DNA of 64,000 nt from Gryganskiella cystojenkinii (lineage: Eukaryota; Mortierellomycota; Mortierellomycetes; Mortierellales; Mortierellaceae): contig JAAAIG010000072.1 of NCBI GenBank assembly GCA_015852425.1, forward strand, positions 1-64,000, read 5' to 3'. Within the stretch, counting starts at the first letter, position 1. Each line of letters begins with the position of its first letter. Positions 25,797-37,961 of this stretch are shown here, in pieces. Position numbers and translations under genes: made by a program. The notes under the pieces were generated by a model that did no database searches, was not told the DNA's origin, and saw nothing but the letters and a program-made list of their open reading frames with translations.

Positions 25797-27695
25797 CTAT
25801 GATATGAAGACCTTCTTCATCTGCGAAACATCAAAGACAGCGCCAGTCCTGGGGCAGGTGATCTTGCCATTGTTAAGGCTCGCCATCTCCACAAGAGCCT
25901 ATGAAGACGCGACAGGTTAACAAGGGTTAAAATACATGAACCTCAATGCAAATGCGGATTCGACAGGCAAAGCGACAAAAGAAAGACTTACGTTGTAAGA
26001 ATAAACGTATCCGTTCGGTAGCGCCATGGGCAGGTTATCTTCGTTCATGATCTGACCACTGATACGGCAAACAATCGACGAATTGAAATGGTGACTCAGT
26101 GGCAGATCCGTCGCCAATGCACCCAGAGTCGTTGGGTCACAGACGGGACAGTTGATGTTCCTGTGCTCTGGTTGGTAACACAGAGGTGTTTTCAATGCGG
26201 CAAGTCCCGCTTGCAATGTCACGTTCAAAAGTGGCTCTGGTGTGAAAAACTGCAACGCAAAGTTGTTGGATCGGAACTGAGCAATCAAGTCTTGCCAGCG
26301 AGACTTGTCATAGAGTCTCTGCGAGTAACACATCCACAAAAAAAGACGACGACATTAATAATGAGGGCATGTTGGTAATTCATCAAGCCATGTGACCTGA
26401 ACGTGATCGTGTTGTACCTTATAGGGTTGACATTTCGTATCCGGTGGGAACGCCAAAAGGCCCATTGCTTGATTGATCTCCTTCATATGGGTTTCCTGCC
26501 AAGGGGTCAGATGCTTGGTTGCATAAGCAATGGCGTCCTGGAGTCGTCGTTCAATCGCCAGCTCGATAAACTCTCGCTCTCGCAAGCTGAATTCCAATGT
26601 ACTCTTCAAGATCAGAGAGAGAGAAAGAGAGACGCCCGCAACAGTTTAGTCGCGGGTACCGCACGGACAACATTCAAAGCTGAACACGGATGGAGAGGAC
26701 GGATACTTTCAACTCGGCATGGAGAGCAAACAAACACCAGGAGGTGTCGCGTGCGTGTTGTTGTTCTACTCTTACCTTTATCTTTTTCAAATTTGATTTG
26801 TTCTCATTACACCACTGTAGGCATTCCGAGCAACTTTGGCGTGACAAAGCCTGTTCCACCTTGGCAGACTGCGTAAACAACTCGATATCGACCAAGTCCT
26901 ATCAAGAGTCAAAGTGGAGGCGTTTCTTGCTTATGAATGGCGGCATTCCTCCACATTCCATATATTTAAAGAAGATAACAAAAGTTGGCCTTTTCTTCAC
27001 CTCCATTTGTTCGTTTTTGGCCAGGAGTGAAGCCGTTTCCCTGAATCCCTCACGAAGCATATAATCAATCAGGATTCGATTCAGACGGACTCGACTCCAA
27101 CGAGCGAAATCATCAGAGTCCAGGGTATTGATGGTCGTAAACTCCTGCATGTGTTGTAGCCGAACCTTGGTTCGCTGAGAGTATAGTTTCTCTTCTGCTC
27201 GTGTATCCTTGAGCTATAGAAGAAAGAATCCCAAGAATATGCGAGTGAAAAAAAAAAGAGTGTTATGCGTGATTTTCAGACCATGACGAAGACCACATAA
27301 GTAAATATATATAAAGGTGTAAATACACTGGTTCATCCTACCTTCCGCTTGAGCGTCGTAAGACGGTTGACGATGGTCTCCAGTGCAGCCTCAACCTGCT
27401 TTGGATCCATGGTCCCCTGTGCGGACTTCTTTGTAATTTCAGTGACAGTCGTGTTTAGTGTGCCGATTTCCTTCTCGATATGTTTTTGTGAAAGTTTAAG
27501 AGATGCCTTGAACTTTTCGACCGGTATCTATGTTATCCATGGTGTTTTTTTTAATAGCAGAGACAAGTGCAAGAGTTAGTATGCAAACATGGTGGACATT
27601 TCCTTTTTTTCCTTTATTTCAATGACCGCTGGTTGACGAACCTTCATGAACGGATGCTCCAGCGAGAGGAGCTGGTCATGGTTCACCTTGTTCAT
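25797..27695 (-). CDS. FYV10: GID/CTLH E3 ligase subunit Fyv10/Gid9 (MAEA)
   Basis: RING-type subunit of the GID/CTLH ubiquitin ligase, which in yeast degrades gluconeogenic enzymes on return to glucose. Visible in order: N-terminal coiled coil (ASLKLSQKHIEKEIGTL); LisH motif (LIDYMLREGFRETASLLAK); CTLH/CRA helices (ALSRQSCSECLQWCNENKS, LREREFIELAIERRLQDAI, ATKHLTPW); and a divergent C-terminal RING (INCPVCDPTTLGAL, IVCRISGQIMNEDNLPMALP, GYVYSYNALVEMA, ITCPRTG) ending KKVFIS. At least seven exons. The start MNKVNHDQLLSLEHPFMK at 27695 was chosen because it matches the usual short lead into the coiled coil; an in-frame ATG at 27833 would add a hydrophobic stretch that looks untranslated. A Gid2/Rmd5 partner is not in this window. 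Confidence 0.9.
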
Positions 27696-27896
27696 TGTGG
27701 GAGGAGGGACTGTGTGTTTTTTATATAGAGATGTTGTCGGGATACGAGCGGGTAGGAATGTCTGCAGGGAGAAGAAAGCAAGGGGTGATGGGCCAGAAGC
27801 AAAGACAGCAGAAAAAAGGGAATGGAATGACACATGCAGAAAAAAAAGGAGGGCGCGTGACTGTTGATTCTCAAGGCAGCCAATTGTCGCGTCTTT

Positions 27897-30800
27897 TTAT
27901 TTTACTTTTCGCGACTGGCCTGCATAGTAACGTTCACCACAGAACCCACAAACACTACTCGCCCGAAGTGCTGCCTCAAGCCAGGTCGCAGAGGTACTGT
28001 TCGGCAACAATGTTGCGTTTGCTTTCCGCTTAGGGATCATGGCCGTCTTCCGCTTGCAACCACGGCAGTTGCGAGGGTGGAAATCCGAAATGACCGTCAA
28101 CGTGACGGTACATCTGTGCCACATGTGACCATTCTCACAGGTGCCTTGATCGTCCGACTCCATCATGATATCAGAGTCACAAGCTGGGCAGGCTTCCCTG
28201 GCGGATTCAAGTTGTTTCACGGACGAATAATCTCCTTTCTTGAGATCCTGAATCACTGACAGTTGTTGCTTGACATCGCACTGGCTTCCTACCCTTGCTT
28301 GTATTATTGAGTACACCTTTTCGGCAACAGTCACCATTGCCTTGTCGCTGTGATGGAGCAAGAGAACGCTGTCGCAAAGCACGAGGAGCATTCGCTGGTC
28401 ACGATCTAATAAAATAAGCGTATGTAAGATGTTGTTAGAAGGCTTGGCGTAACTGAAGATGGGTAGCACCGGTCAATTCTACAAGCCTTCGCGCGTTTCT
28501 CACCTTCAATCTGAGAATCCAGCTCATCACCTGTTCCTTCCATCGAGAAGTCTTCCATCGCTTCAATGAAACCCTCCAAAATGCTTTTCGTGTTATGCCT
28601 CTTTATCCTGGAAACTGCCGTCGCATATCGTTCCTCAAGAATGTCTTTGGCTCTATCGGATAGCTCAAGAGTCTGAAAAGAAAAGAGGTGGGTTTCATTG
28701 CGGATAGTCAGCTAACCATTTGCTCCGCACGTATATATAAACCCGTAACGACCGCCTTATTTACCTGCAACTGAGTCCATATAAAGACGCATGCTCTCTC
28801 AGAGTTGATCGACACGTTTTCGAAGAGCGCTCGTTGTAAACTAGAAAGCAGAGAGCAGTCCAGTCGTTCAGTGGTCGCGTTAGGACCTTTTCATGACCCT
28901 ATCATGCAATCTGCAATCAATAAAACGCAGCGATAACCCTACCTCAACTCCAACGAAGAGCCATGGTTGAAGGTTGCTTCTCTTTTTGCAATGGTTTGCG
29001 CGGTTGTAGTCGCGGTGGCTCTGGGCTCTAGAGTTCTCAGCAAAGACCTCAAGATTTCCACACCTCCGTCGTCATTGGCTGTTGATTCAGCGAGGAAAAA
29101 GAGGAGATCCCACAGGTGATAAGCGGGGTTCATCAAGATGGCTAAAAAGGATATCAAGGTCATGTTAGTAAGAAAGACTTGCAGGGCCAACATTTACACT
29201 CTACATTCGGCGTATGAGGTGACAACTTCGTACCCGAGTTCGGAATGCTAATGAAGTCCGAAAGTTTCGTCAAAAGCATATTGCCATTGTTTTCCTTTGC
29301 TTCGATCTCAGTGTTGGCTTTGGTCAGCACAACTGTGCAAGATACGTATCGATCCCGCTGAAACTCCATGTGAAATGGTGATGTAACGCTATTGAGATTG
29401 GAGCGGTTAGCAGGCAGCTCTCAGTGGCTTCAACTCCTCGTCGAGGACGGACAACGAGGCTCAACTCTCTTACCAGTAGACGGTCGCCAATTGAGTACCA
29501 TGCGCCGATTGGTCTCCACCCAAGATGTGAAGCTGAAGTCTTGACTTTGTCGAACCGCCTGCGGTATCGTCCTCGCCGCCATCCGCCTCACCATTTGCGT
29601 TATCATCGTCTTCCTCTTGCATGATGTTTGTTTTTGTTTGGATGTGACACTTGGAGATGAGGGCTTCCGAGATATACTCTGTACATACATCATCAAGGAC
29701 GAAATACGAGGAAGCCAGCCGCAGAACATCGTGTTTTCCATCCATAAAGAAGACGTAGATTCTGTCGTTGAGATTTCCCCAAGTGATCTCCGAGATTGGT
29801 TTCGCCATGGGCCTTCGCCACGACAGAATGGTGTTGGTTGTTGGCTGCCAGATATGTAGTCGGTTCGCCTTATTGAACGCCAAAACATTGCCCCGCTCTG
29901 CATCCTAGTACATATAACGTAAAAAGAGTTATGTGTTAGAGGACCATAGTCACTGCGCGACAAGTATATTCTTCAGCATTATCATCACCTACATTCAGGC
30001 CGGGAGATTGCCATCGAAGTACTGAGCAAGGATGAAGAGACGGAAGAGGATTCAACATCAACTCTTTGGACACAGTAACACTCTGCAACGGGTCGAGGGG
30101 ATCCAGGGTGATCTTGTAAGCGTTTACTACTCCGTCTGCAGATGCAAACGCCAGCATGGACGAGTATTTCTTGCCCTCCAAGGACCAAGGCGACCAGGAC
30201 AGCTTGACGATCCAACTATCAGTCTTGGTCTTCCATGACTTGACGCACTGGATATTGTTGGTATCAGTTACGTGCCAGATCATGATGTATCCGGCCTTGT
30301 TTCCCAGAGTTAAAAGCGATCCCACTTGACCGATAAGGATTTTAGGCGACCAGGCCAGAGACACCATCTCGATTTTGTCCGCAGTTTTCAGATCGATTTC
30401 GTCCTTTGCTTTCCAGTGCGTCATCATGTAATGATCCAGTGCAATTTCCTAATAAAAATAATAAAGTAATCTGGTTAGAGTCCAATTCCTTGATCATCCT
30501 CCTGCACAAAGTACGGCATTTCGATTATTACGTACTCGTTTCCAGGGCTTTTCCAGTCTCGGAGACGACGGTAGGTACAAAAACACCTGGTTCCTGTTAG
30601 TCAAGCATGCCAGCATGCATCTAATAGGCGGATGAAAAAAAAAGGGGGGGGGGGAGGGGTCCAGATAAGTAAGCCTTATGAGCAGCGACGTTTTAACGAG
30701 TCCTCATTTCCCGCGCGTTTTTTTACCCAAGGAAAGTAGAGCAGCTTGTAGGTGACCAAGCAGCGGTCATGTAATCCAGCGCCAGAGGGGAGATCGCGTG

Positions 30801-31247
30801 CCTAATATCCGATTCTACAAGGACAAAAAAAAACAAAAACTCGATCACAAGATTAGTTCGGTGAACCAGACTTTTGTTGACTTATCAATGTCTGTTTCCG
30901 ATAGCTGACTTGAAATATATACCTCCCATGACGAACTTCCATGGTGGGCCATCTTCGCGGATATGGAGAGCAGGTGTCGAAGTTTTGAAAAACTTTGCTG
31001 CTATATTGGAATCGATGCAGGCTTTCAAGGTTGGGGTCTAACCGAGTGTAAGGTCGAACAGCTTATATTAGTGCCCGACGCCCTGCCCTCCATAAAATAA
31101 AGTCAAAAGGTTCGTTCCTGGTGAATCCCGTCTTACAAAGATGTGCAGAATGCCTGGAGTGACCAAGGCCAGGAGGTTGTCCTCGGACCAGATTAGTGAC
31201 CCGGCATGGGTCGGTCTCGAATCGAATTCGCCCTCTATTGAAATCAT
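27897..31247 (-). CDS. TFIIIC 90-kDa subunit (WD40 plus zf-TFIIIC)
   Basis: Subunit of RNA polymerase III initiation factor TFIIIC (GTF3C4 in human, Sfc9 in fission yeast). The N-terminal half is a WD40-type propeller: HAGSLIWSEDNLLALVTPGI, MVSLAWSPKILIGQ, GYIMIWHVTDTN, VKLSWSPWSLEGKKYSSMLA. The C-terminus carries the TFIIIC zinc-finger signature: ACPACDSDIMME, GTCENGHMWHRC, ISDFHPRNCRGCKRK and SVCGFCGERYY, several CxxC pairs with a His. About ten short-intron exons. First exon chosen at ATG 31247 (MISIEGEFDSRPT) because it reads in phase into the first propeller strand and ends at a GTAAG donor after GILHIF. A poly-A/poly-G tract lies in an intron near 30640. Exon boundaries in the middle are approximate. 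Confidence 0.85.
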
Positions 31248-32101
31248 TCGATGGCTCCTCTTTTGTTCTCCAAATGAATTCCTGAAAAAAAGGAGAGGAA
31301 GTTTGGGTTGATCGCGTGGAAACAGCGCAGAATAATATAAAAAAAGGGTCGCGTCGAAAATCTACTGGCAAGTATCACGCACAGGAAACCGGTTCGGTGA
31401 CGTCGACGTTTTTTTCGAAACTGGCGGGGGTGATCTCATGCGCTTTTTCTTTGTTCCAATTGTGAGTGAGGCCTGCATCATCAACCGCATCCTTACTACC
31501 TTTTTTTTGTTACAAGTTTCTTTTCTTGCACACACACGCACACGCACATACACATAATACCTTCATTCCTCTCTCTCTTCTCCCTCCCTATTTTATTTCA
31601 GAGATTGCTCAGTCTCTTATTTGTAGAAAATCGCATTCTCTCTTTCCCCCCCTTTCCTAATTCGCAACCCAAAACGGGATCATCAAGCTATTTCCATTCC
31701 AACCATCTAGGTATTTTGTTTATTATTTGCAGCCAAGCCCTTGCAGCGCGATTCACTCCCTTGCTTCCCCCCTTATCCCTTGACTCAACCGTCGTGCATA
31801 AGTCTAGAGTCTAATTTTCATTTCATATTCACCGATAGACAACGTATCATTTTCGTGAAGCAAAGACTTTTGTTTTTCTGCAACGCGTTGCTTCCCGTAA
31901 GCTAAAAAGAATTTGTGATCTGCCCAAACGCGCGACAAAAAAGCTAGACAAAGAGTGGGGTAGGGTAGTACAGACCATTGTTGCTTATTGACAACGAGTC
32001 GATCACTGACAACATACTTTTCCTCTTGCGTTTCTTTAGACCAGCAACGAAATCGATCATATTCCACCAAACAATCAGCACATATACAAAACATACAAAC
32101 A
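31248..32101. other. Bidirectional promoter region (TFIIIC90 / GATA gene)
   Basis: About 850 bases between two divergent genes. It includes a CA-rich run near 31530 and a CT-rich tract from 31560 to 31650 before the plus-strand gene. No TATA consensus or coding frame that I can support. Confidence 0.5.
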
Positions 32102-34512
32102 ATGGAGGACCCTACTCTCAGCAATACCAACGGTTTTCACACCTCTGCAGAGGCGTTGAAGAAGCGTAAATCACAGAGTTCACCTATCTCGGACAATCAT
32201 GAATTCCCGCCTATCGTGGCTGAGCCCAAGAGGCCCAAGATGTCTGATGTTCTCGACGGTGCCTCTTCATCATCATCATCTTTGTCATCATCAACTTCGG
32301 CGTCAGTATCTTCACCGTCTTCAGCTCAGCGGAACACGGAAGTGACCCAGGTCGAATTCAACGAGATGTTGTCCACCATCTTTCAAGTCGTTCAAGGAAT
32401 GGACAGGGAAAGGATTCTCGTCGCTGTGACCGCGCCAGTGGCGGCCAACGAAGACACCTCAGCAAACTCGATCATGGCCATCCGATCCAAACTTAAGGAA
32501 TCAGAGTATTCGAGCGCGTCCTCATTCAAGGTACCGATTTGATCAGCGGTGGACACTTGCATGTTTTTATGAAATTCGCCTCATTACATTTACTTACCAA
32601 AATCTCCATTTTAAAATGCGACTATTAGGATGATATTGCTAGAGTGTGCAATGCGGCGATCCTGGATAGCAAGCAAACAGCAGGGAATCGGGAAACGGCC
32701 AAGAGGCTACTTCAACTTGCCACGGACCTCATCTCGGACAAGTCTCATTACACGATTCGATCGCATGGAAAGAAAGTCAGATCCAGAGAGGAGAGCCAGA
32801 CCTCTTTGCCAGAGCGGGATTATGAAAACGTGGCCCTGTTTCAACGAGGACACGAGGGTGGCTTTGTATTCTCGAGCAAGGCCATTGTCAAGGACGACAC
32901 GCTGGACAAGGATCTTTCCAAGAGCGTTATTGTCCCTGTGGTGTCAGCTGCTGAACCACCCTTGCTGAAAGATATCAACACAAAGCCCAGACCTGCGCGC
33001 CGCTCAGTCACTGAACAATCCAAGAAAAAGAATTTTGGAGGTAAAACACACAAAACAGATGGGGGGGGGGGGGGTTTGCGCATAGCTTTTTTTGGATGCG
33101 GAACAAATTCCTTTTTATCTTGAGCTCCTATTCCTAACCTCTCTATTTTTCTTTTTCTATATATATATCTAGTCGAATATTGCACCTATTCACCTTTCAC
33201 CTCTTTTGCACCATTTGTCGATTCCTCGAACGCGGAATTGAATGCTGAAGAGACCGCCATTGCCTACGACGCACTTTTGGAGAAGCACGCTCAAAAATCA
33301 ACTGCGATCAAGCCGGAGGACGCAGCGGCGACCAAGAAGCAACTAGAGAGTATCCTCAAGATTGCAGAGCAACAGAGTCAACAAGAAAACGGATCAGGAT
33401 CCAGCATCAGTGAAGCAGACCTGTCCTTCCTTGCCAAGGAAGGACTGGATGTTGCTAGTCTTCTTCAGACGACAACAACAACTTCTCCATCCTCAAAACC
33501 AACAGACACGACCTCGATGTCACCAGTGGAGATTATTCAACACAATGCGATCCTGTTGTTCGAGTTGCACAAATTACAGGAAGAGAGGTTTAGTTCCAAG
33601 AACCAGACTGTTGGAGTACGTGAACGGGAAATTGGTAAGGACTCGATTTACAGAAAAGATTATCGCATGAAATATCTATTCTTTGGCGTTATTATGTATC
33701 TAATTTCTTTTCTTTGGTATAAAATTAGCCACGCAACTGCAAAACTCTTTGCTCAGGCTGGCAAGCCAGGTCCCATCTTCGAAACTGGTTAGTTCACAGG
33801 CGATCGAAGAAACGATTCGAAAGTTGCCCTACAAAGAGCCTGCATTTGCCGGAACCTTGCCTCCCAACAAGGCGTTTGCGTTCCCGACCAGTACGACGCG
33901 CGCACCTCTACCCGCGACAGCGACGGCTTATCCTCTTCATACACCCGTGGCGGTCCGAAAGCCAGCACAACCGACCACCGTCATTCCTCAGGTCGCTCTC
34001 TCACCTCATCTGAATATGACGGGTGGTTACCCGACTGTCCCACAATCGCATCAATACCATTACTCTGCACCACAGCAACCGACCAGCCAAAAGACGTATT
34101 CGCGACCTCGACCCAACAACGCAACTGCAACGACTTTGGTACCAATCGCCAATGGCGATATTACGTTTAGGAAGAACTTGCACACTGTGGTCACGATCGG
34201 AAGCACACCCGCCCACTGGCGTCGTAACGATTCACAAACACCTTGCGCCAACTGCGGTACCTTGGTCTCTCGTAAGTTGCCGACTCGAATGCATCGCTAT
34301 TTGTGGTTTGTCTCTGCTTTCTGTCTTTTTTTTTGGTTTCTTTTCTGATCCAGGTGTGTTTCTTTGTTCTTTTGAAAATAGCAATTTGGCGTTTGGGAGC
34401 ACGGAATGAAAAGCTCTGCAATGCCTGCGGTCAATACAACAAAAAGTGGAACGGACAGCAACGGCCCATCTCCCTATTCCCAAACACTGAGGTGCCAACC
34501 TTTAGAAAGTAG
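32102..34512 (+). CDS. GATA-type zinc-finger protein with bromodomain-like N-terminal region
   Basis: Five or more exons. The C-terminus holds one GATA finger of the form C-x2-C-x17-C-x2-C: CANCGTLVS joins across an intron to PIWRLGARNEKLCNACGQY; the join is phase-consistent and restores a TPLWR-like core. A single C-terminal finger suggests DNA binding at GATA sites or a chromatin-complex role. The N-terminal exons (FNEMLSTIFQVVQGMDRERI, SIMAIRSKLKESEY, then DDIARVCNAAILDSKQ) have the helix spacing and an NA-type residue pair resembling a bromodomain; this is a pattern match only, without a clear acetyl-lysine pocket. Between lie Ser-rich, Thr-rich and Pro-rich linkers. A 14-base G run sits in the second intron. 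Start ATG 32102 follows a long leader. Confidence 0.75.
33061..33074 (+). repeat. Poly-G tract (14 G) in an intron
   Basis: Uninterrupted G run close to the 5' splice site of an intron of the GATA gene. It could be a slippage hot spot or G-quadruplex-forming in RNA; length may be uncertain from sequencing. Confidence 0.8.
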
Positions 34513-34846
34513 TTACATTTTTTAAAGAAATTTAAATGATTTTCACTGGATCAAATTACACGTGACCGTTAAGGGTTTATTTTGAAAATTTCTTTCTGAA
34601 AAAAAATCCAAACATAAAAAGACGAGCAGGCCGACAGTGCGTTTGATCCTTCTCTCTCATTTCCATCAGACTTGGTACATACATTGGATTCAATGGATCA
34701 ACATTCATTCTTAATACATCCGGACTCGGTTCAGGATCTAGTTTGCGCTCTGTTCAAGGAACAATCAACCTCGAGTCCTCCAGTTGTTAATCGATCTTGC
34801 GACTTTTTTTATCTCATCCTTTTGATCATTTAGAATATATTCAACA
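34513..34846 (+). promoter_or_regulatory. Upstream region of the eL30 gene
   Basis: About 330 bases between the GATA gene stop and the eL30 ATG. AT-rich, no open frame of note. It must hold the ribosomal protein promoter; I see no TATA consensus close to the ATG, common for ribosomal protein genes. Confidence 0.4.
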
Positions 34847-35855
34847 ATGGCCCCTATCCAAAAGAAGAAGGTTAAGTCCGGTGAGGGTATCAACTCCCGT
34901 TTGGCTCTTGTCATGAAGTCTGGCAAGTACCAGCTCGGTTACAAGTCCACCCTCAAGACTCTCCGTAACGGAAAGTGTAAGTTATTTTTAATTACAGGAT
35001 AGATTTCGACATTCTAGGAAAAGGGATTCAGTTTTTTACAAACTCGTTTCCTTCTTTGTTGTCGAGGCGTTGGGCATTGGGCGACCTTACTCTCCAAAGG
35101 ATTTGACAGTACGAGGACAAGGATGGAAAGACGCTGATGGATCATATTCATCCTGTCATGTCGGATTTCACATTTTCGAATGTTGACATTCAACATTCGA
35201 CATTATGCTTTATCTTGTCTTCCTATCCTTTGTCTTTTGTTGACTCTTTTTTTTTTTTGGAAAGAGGTCCACCTCGACCAATTGTCCTATTCTTTCCCTT
35301 TTTGGTGACCGGAGCTCGCAAGGGCTGAGAACGTCCCAAGACCTTTGTTGCTCACCATGTCTTTCTTTTTTGTCAATTTCCCCTTTCTCTTCGATATGTT
35401 TGTTTTGCTTTACCTCTTTGGTTTATATACGACAACATTACTCTTCTTGTGATCCTTGTTCGAATTGGTGCAATGATACGCGGGTTATGATCTCTTGCTA
35501 TCTTATGGTTTCACCATATCAACAGCCAAGTTGGTCATCATCTCCGGTAACTGCCCTCCTCTTCGCAAGTCCGAGATCGAGTACTACGCCATGTTGTCCA
35601 AGACCGGTGTCCACCACTACACCGGCACCAACGTCGAGCTCGGTACCGCCTGCGGAAAGTACTTCCGGTAAGTTCATCAAGATCATGGCATGAGTGCTAT
35701 TTGATATTTTTACGCAGTGTATGTTTTACCTTTCAGGTTTTTTAACATTCTTGATTTCTCTTTTTCCTCTTCGTAACTCTTTTAGTGTCGGTGTCCTCTC
35801 CATCACTGACGCTGGTGACTCTGACATCATCAAGCAGCAGGAGGCCTCCGCTTAA
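34847..35855 (+). CDS. RPL30: 60S ribosomal protein eL30
   Basis: Component of the large ribosomal subunit. Exons 34847-34976, 35526-35667 and 35786-35855 join in phase to 113 residues: [105 protein letters not shown] and a short tail. This is the complete L7Ae-fold protein of usual length (about 105-115). The first intron is 549 nt, several times the usual size here, and contains a perfect hairpin at 35176-35200. In budding yeast the protein binds a kink-turn in its own pre-mRNA to block splicing; whether similar autoregulation occurs here is unknown. Confidence 0.97.
35176..35200 (+). other. Perfect 10-bp inverted repeat in eL30 intron 1
   Basis: TCGAATGTTG, five-base spacer ACATT, then CAACATTCGA: a perfect stem with a short loop in the middle of the unusually long first intron. 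It could form a stable RNA hairpin or be an operator-like palindrome on DNA. Confidence 0.75.
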
Positions 35856-36115
35856 ATATCTTTAACAGGGTATTTTAGCAAAAGAAACTATTTTCCAAAT
35901 TATTTGTGTCGACATGTCGCGATCGTTCTCTCGAGCGTTATGTGAAGATTCAATTATAAATAAATAGGGTCAACTTGAATATTATTTTTTTGTCTTGTCA
36001 CTACACGTATGGTTTTTGTATGAGCGGGCGGGCGTGGTGGTTTGGATTGGATGTTGTTCGCGAGGAAATAGCGATACGTGGTTTTATTTGATTCATTGAA
36101 GAATACCACTTGGGT

Positions 36116-37961
36116 TTAATATCGTGCTCGTTTTTTGAATCGTTCTTCTCGTTGACTGGATGACGATCTTGCGGTCTCAACAGGCGCAGGACTATGGTCC
36201 CTACTTCGGCTTTGGCCGCGTTGCCCTGACCTTGAAGACGATCCTTCGCCGGTAACACTACTACCGCTCCTTCGATTGGAAGAAGAAGAGGACTCGTGGC
36301 GAGACTTATTGTTGCTTGATGAGCTAGTTCGAGCGTGGCCAGATTGACTATGACTGTTACTGCTGCTGTTGCTGTTGCTGCTGCTACTACTTCCTCCTGC
36401 CGACGTAGACGAAGGGCTTTTCCCTGAACGCGCATGGTTACTGCTGCTGCCTGTATCGCGACCACGCGAGGACGGTGAACCCGATAAAGGAGAGGAAGAG
36501 GAGGCTGAGTTACGCAAAGATTTTGACCGCGATCCTGATCCAGAGGGCGAAGATGTCGATTCGTCAGCGAGGGTATTGTTGGTAACTCTGGCTGATGATG
36601 ATGATGACGATCCTGCGGTGGAGGTCTCTGGGAACAACGAGATCTGCAACATCGCATCGGACAAGGATGCTCCTGAAGATGACGACGCTCCCTGGATGCT
36701 ATCGCCACCATGACGCCATTGACCCCTCCTCTCCTCCAGATACCGACCCATGACCTCAGCTTGTTCTTGTTCAAGTGATGGTAAGGGTCGAAAGCCTCGT
36801 TTGGTCCGCATATGGTCGACTTCATCTTTGAGAGACTTGTAATCGCTCTCGCGCATTTGTCCAAGTTGTTGTGAGATATCATCCCGTTCCTTGATGAGCT
36901 GTGCTTCTGCTTGGGATGTCTACTCACGAATTGAAATAGAAAATGCCAGTTTCAGTGTATTTCCATCAGGTATTGTAAAACGATATATAACAAAAAAAAA
37001 ACAATCTCGCAGTTTTTTTTTTTGGAATCTTTACCAGCTCGTAGTCCTTTTGAATCTGTTTGATCATGGTAACATATCGATTGAGTTCCGACTGCAGAGA
37101 TTTTCGTTCTGATCGCACCTCGTCCAAGAGTTCTTCTTTCTCCTCCAGAGTCTGGTTCATTTGAAAAATCTGGTCCTTCAAATGGAAAAGATCCTCTTGT
37201 CGAACTCTACACGGTAGAAGGTCGCAAAGGCAAAAGAATTGCATGTTACAAAGTTGTACTCCTTCGATAAGGTTGGATATAATTTTGTCCGCGCAGCTCT
37301 TTTGCATCATCGTACCTGAGCTTTTTGAGATCCATGAGTTCCGCTAGCTTTTCTTCAGGGTCCTTGTGATCGACCATGACGGGTGGAGGCGCAACTGGCA
37401 CCTTGGTATATACATAGCCGACTGGAAGTTGTCTCAGCGATCCTCCAGGAGATGTGGACGAGGATGATGGTGAGGGAGGTGAAGATGATTGTGGCGGTTT
37501 CCGTTCTAGCGGTGGCTTCGCCGCCGAGCTGGCGACAGGGCAGTCATTTTTGCTATTACCAGATAATGAAAAAAGAGAAGCAGTCAAGTTTGTGTTTTTC
37601 AGGAAGCCTATTTTGCCACCATTTTCACAAAGAGGTTACTCTTGGTACAGATTTCTTCTTACCTTCGCAGCTCTTCCGGTATTGATGTTGATGCTACGGT
37701 ATCTGCCCCTGTGGGTGATGATGAGGACGCGTTCTGTTCAAATCGGACTGATTTCTTCTTCATCTTTAACGCTGGATCGGGAGCGTTGGCCAAGATCTGT
37801 CGGAATCGCGTACGTTGTTCACCCTCAGGGAACCATAGCCGGACAGTTGTAGGTGATGATAAAGACGAGGATGGTATTGTTGTAACTTGGGATGAGGTAG
37901 AGATGTGCTCTGCAGGGATAATTGTCGTCGTTGCTCCTGCTGAGGTTGTGTTGTGGAGCAT
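36116..37961 (-). CDS. Ser-rich coiled-coil protein, unknown function
   Basis: At least four exons on the minus strand. The N-terminus is low-complexity (MLHNTTSAGATTTIIPAEHI) with a small conserved-looking block (TVRLWFPEGEQRTRFRQILA), then Pro/Ser-rich linker. A coiled coil spans two exons: DPEEKLAELMDLKKLR, VRQEDLFHLKDQIFQMNQTL, EEKEELLDEVRSERKSLQSE, then KERDDISQQLGQMRESDYKS. After a short block (ADVMGRYLEERRGQW-like; exact residues QAEVMGRYLEERRGQWRHGG) the last 200 residues are almost all Ser, Gly, Asn and Arg with RS-type pairs, ending in a basic KKRARY. The RS-like tail could mean nuclear location. I do not recognise the family. Antisense open frames here are shadows of the Ser codons. 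Confidence 0.7.

Noticed and set aside
27696..27833. N-terminal extension of the Fyv10/Gid9 gene
   Set aside because: In-frame but hydrophobic and low-complexity, unlike the family N-terminus; more likely 5' UTR.
34977..35525. Intronic snoRNA in eL30
   Set aside because: No paired C (RUGAUGA) and D (CUGA) boxes at snoRNA spacing and no H/ACA pair with two hairpins; only a simple hairpin is visible.
36369..36713. Plus-strand open frame rich in Leu, Asp and Glu
   Set aside because: Antisense shadow of the Ser-rich tail of the coiled-coil gene (Ser codons read backwards).
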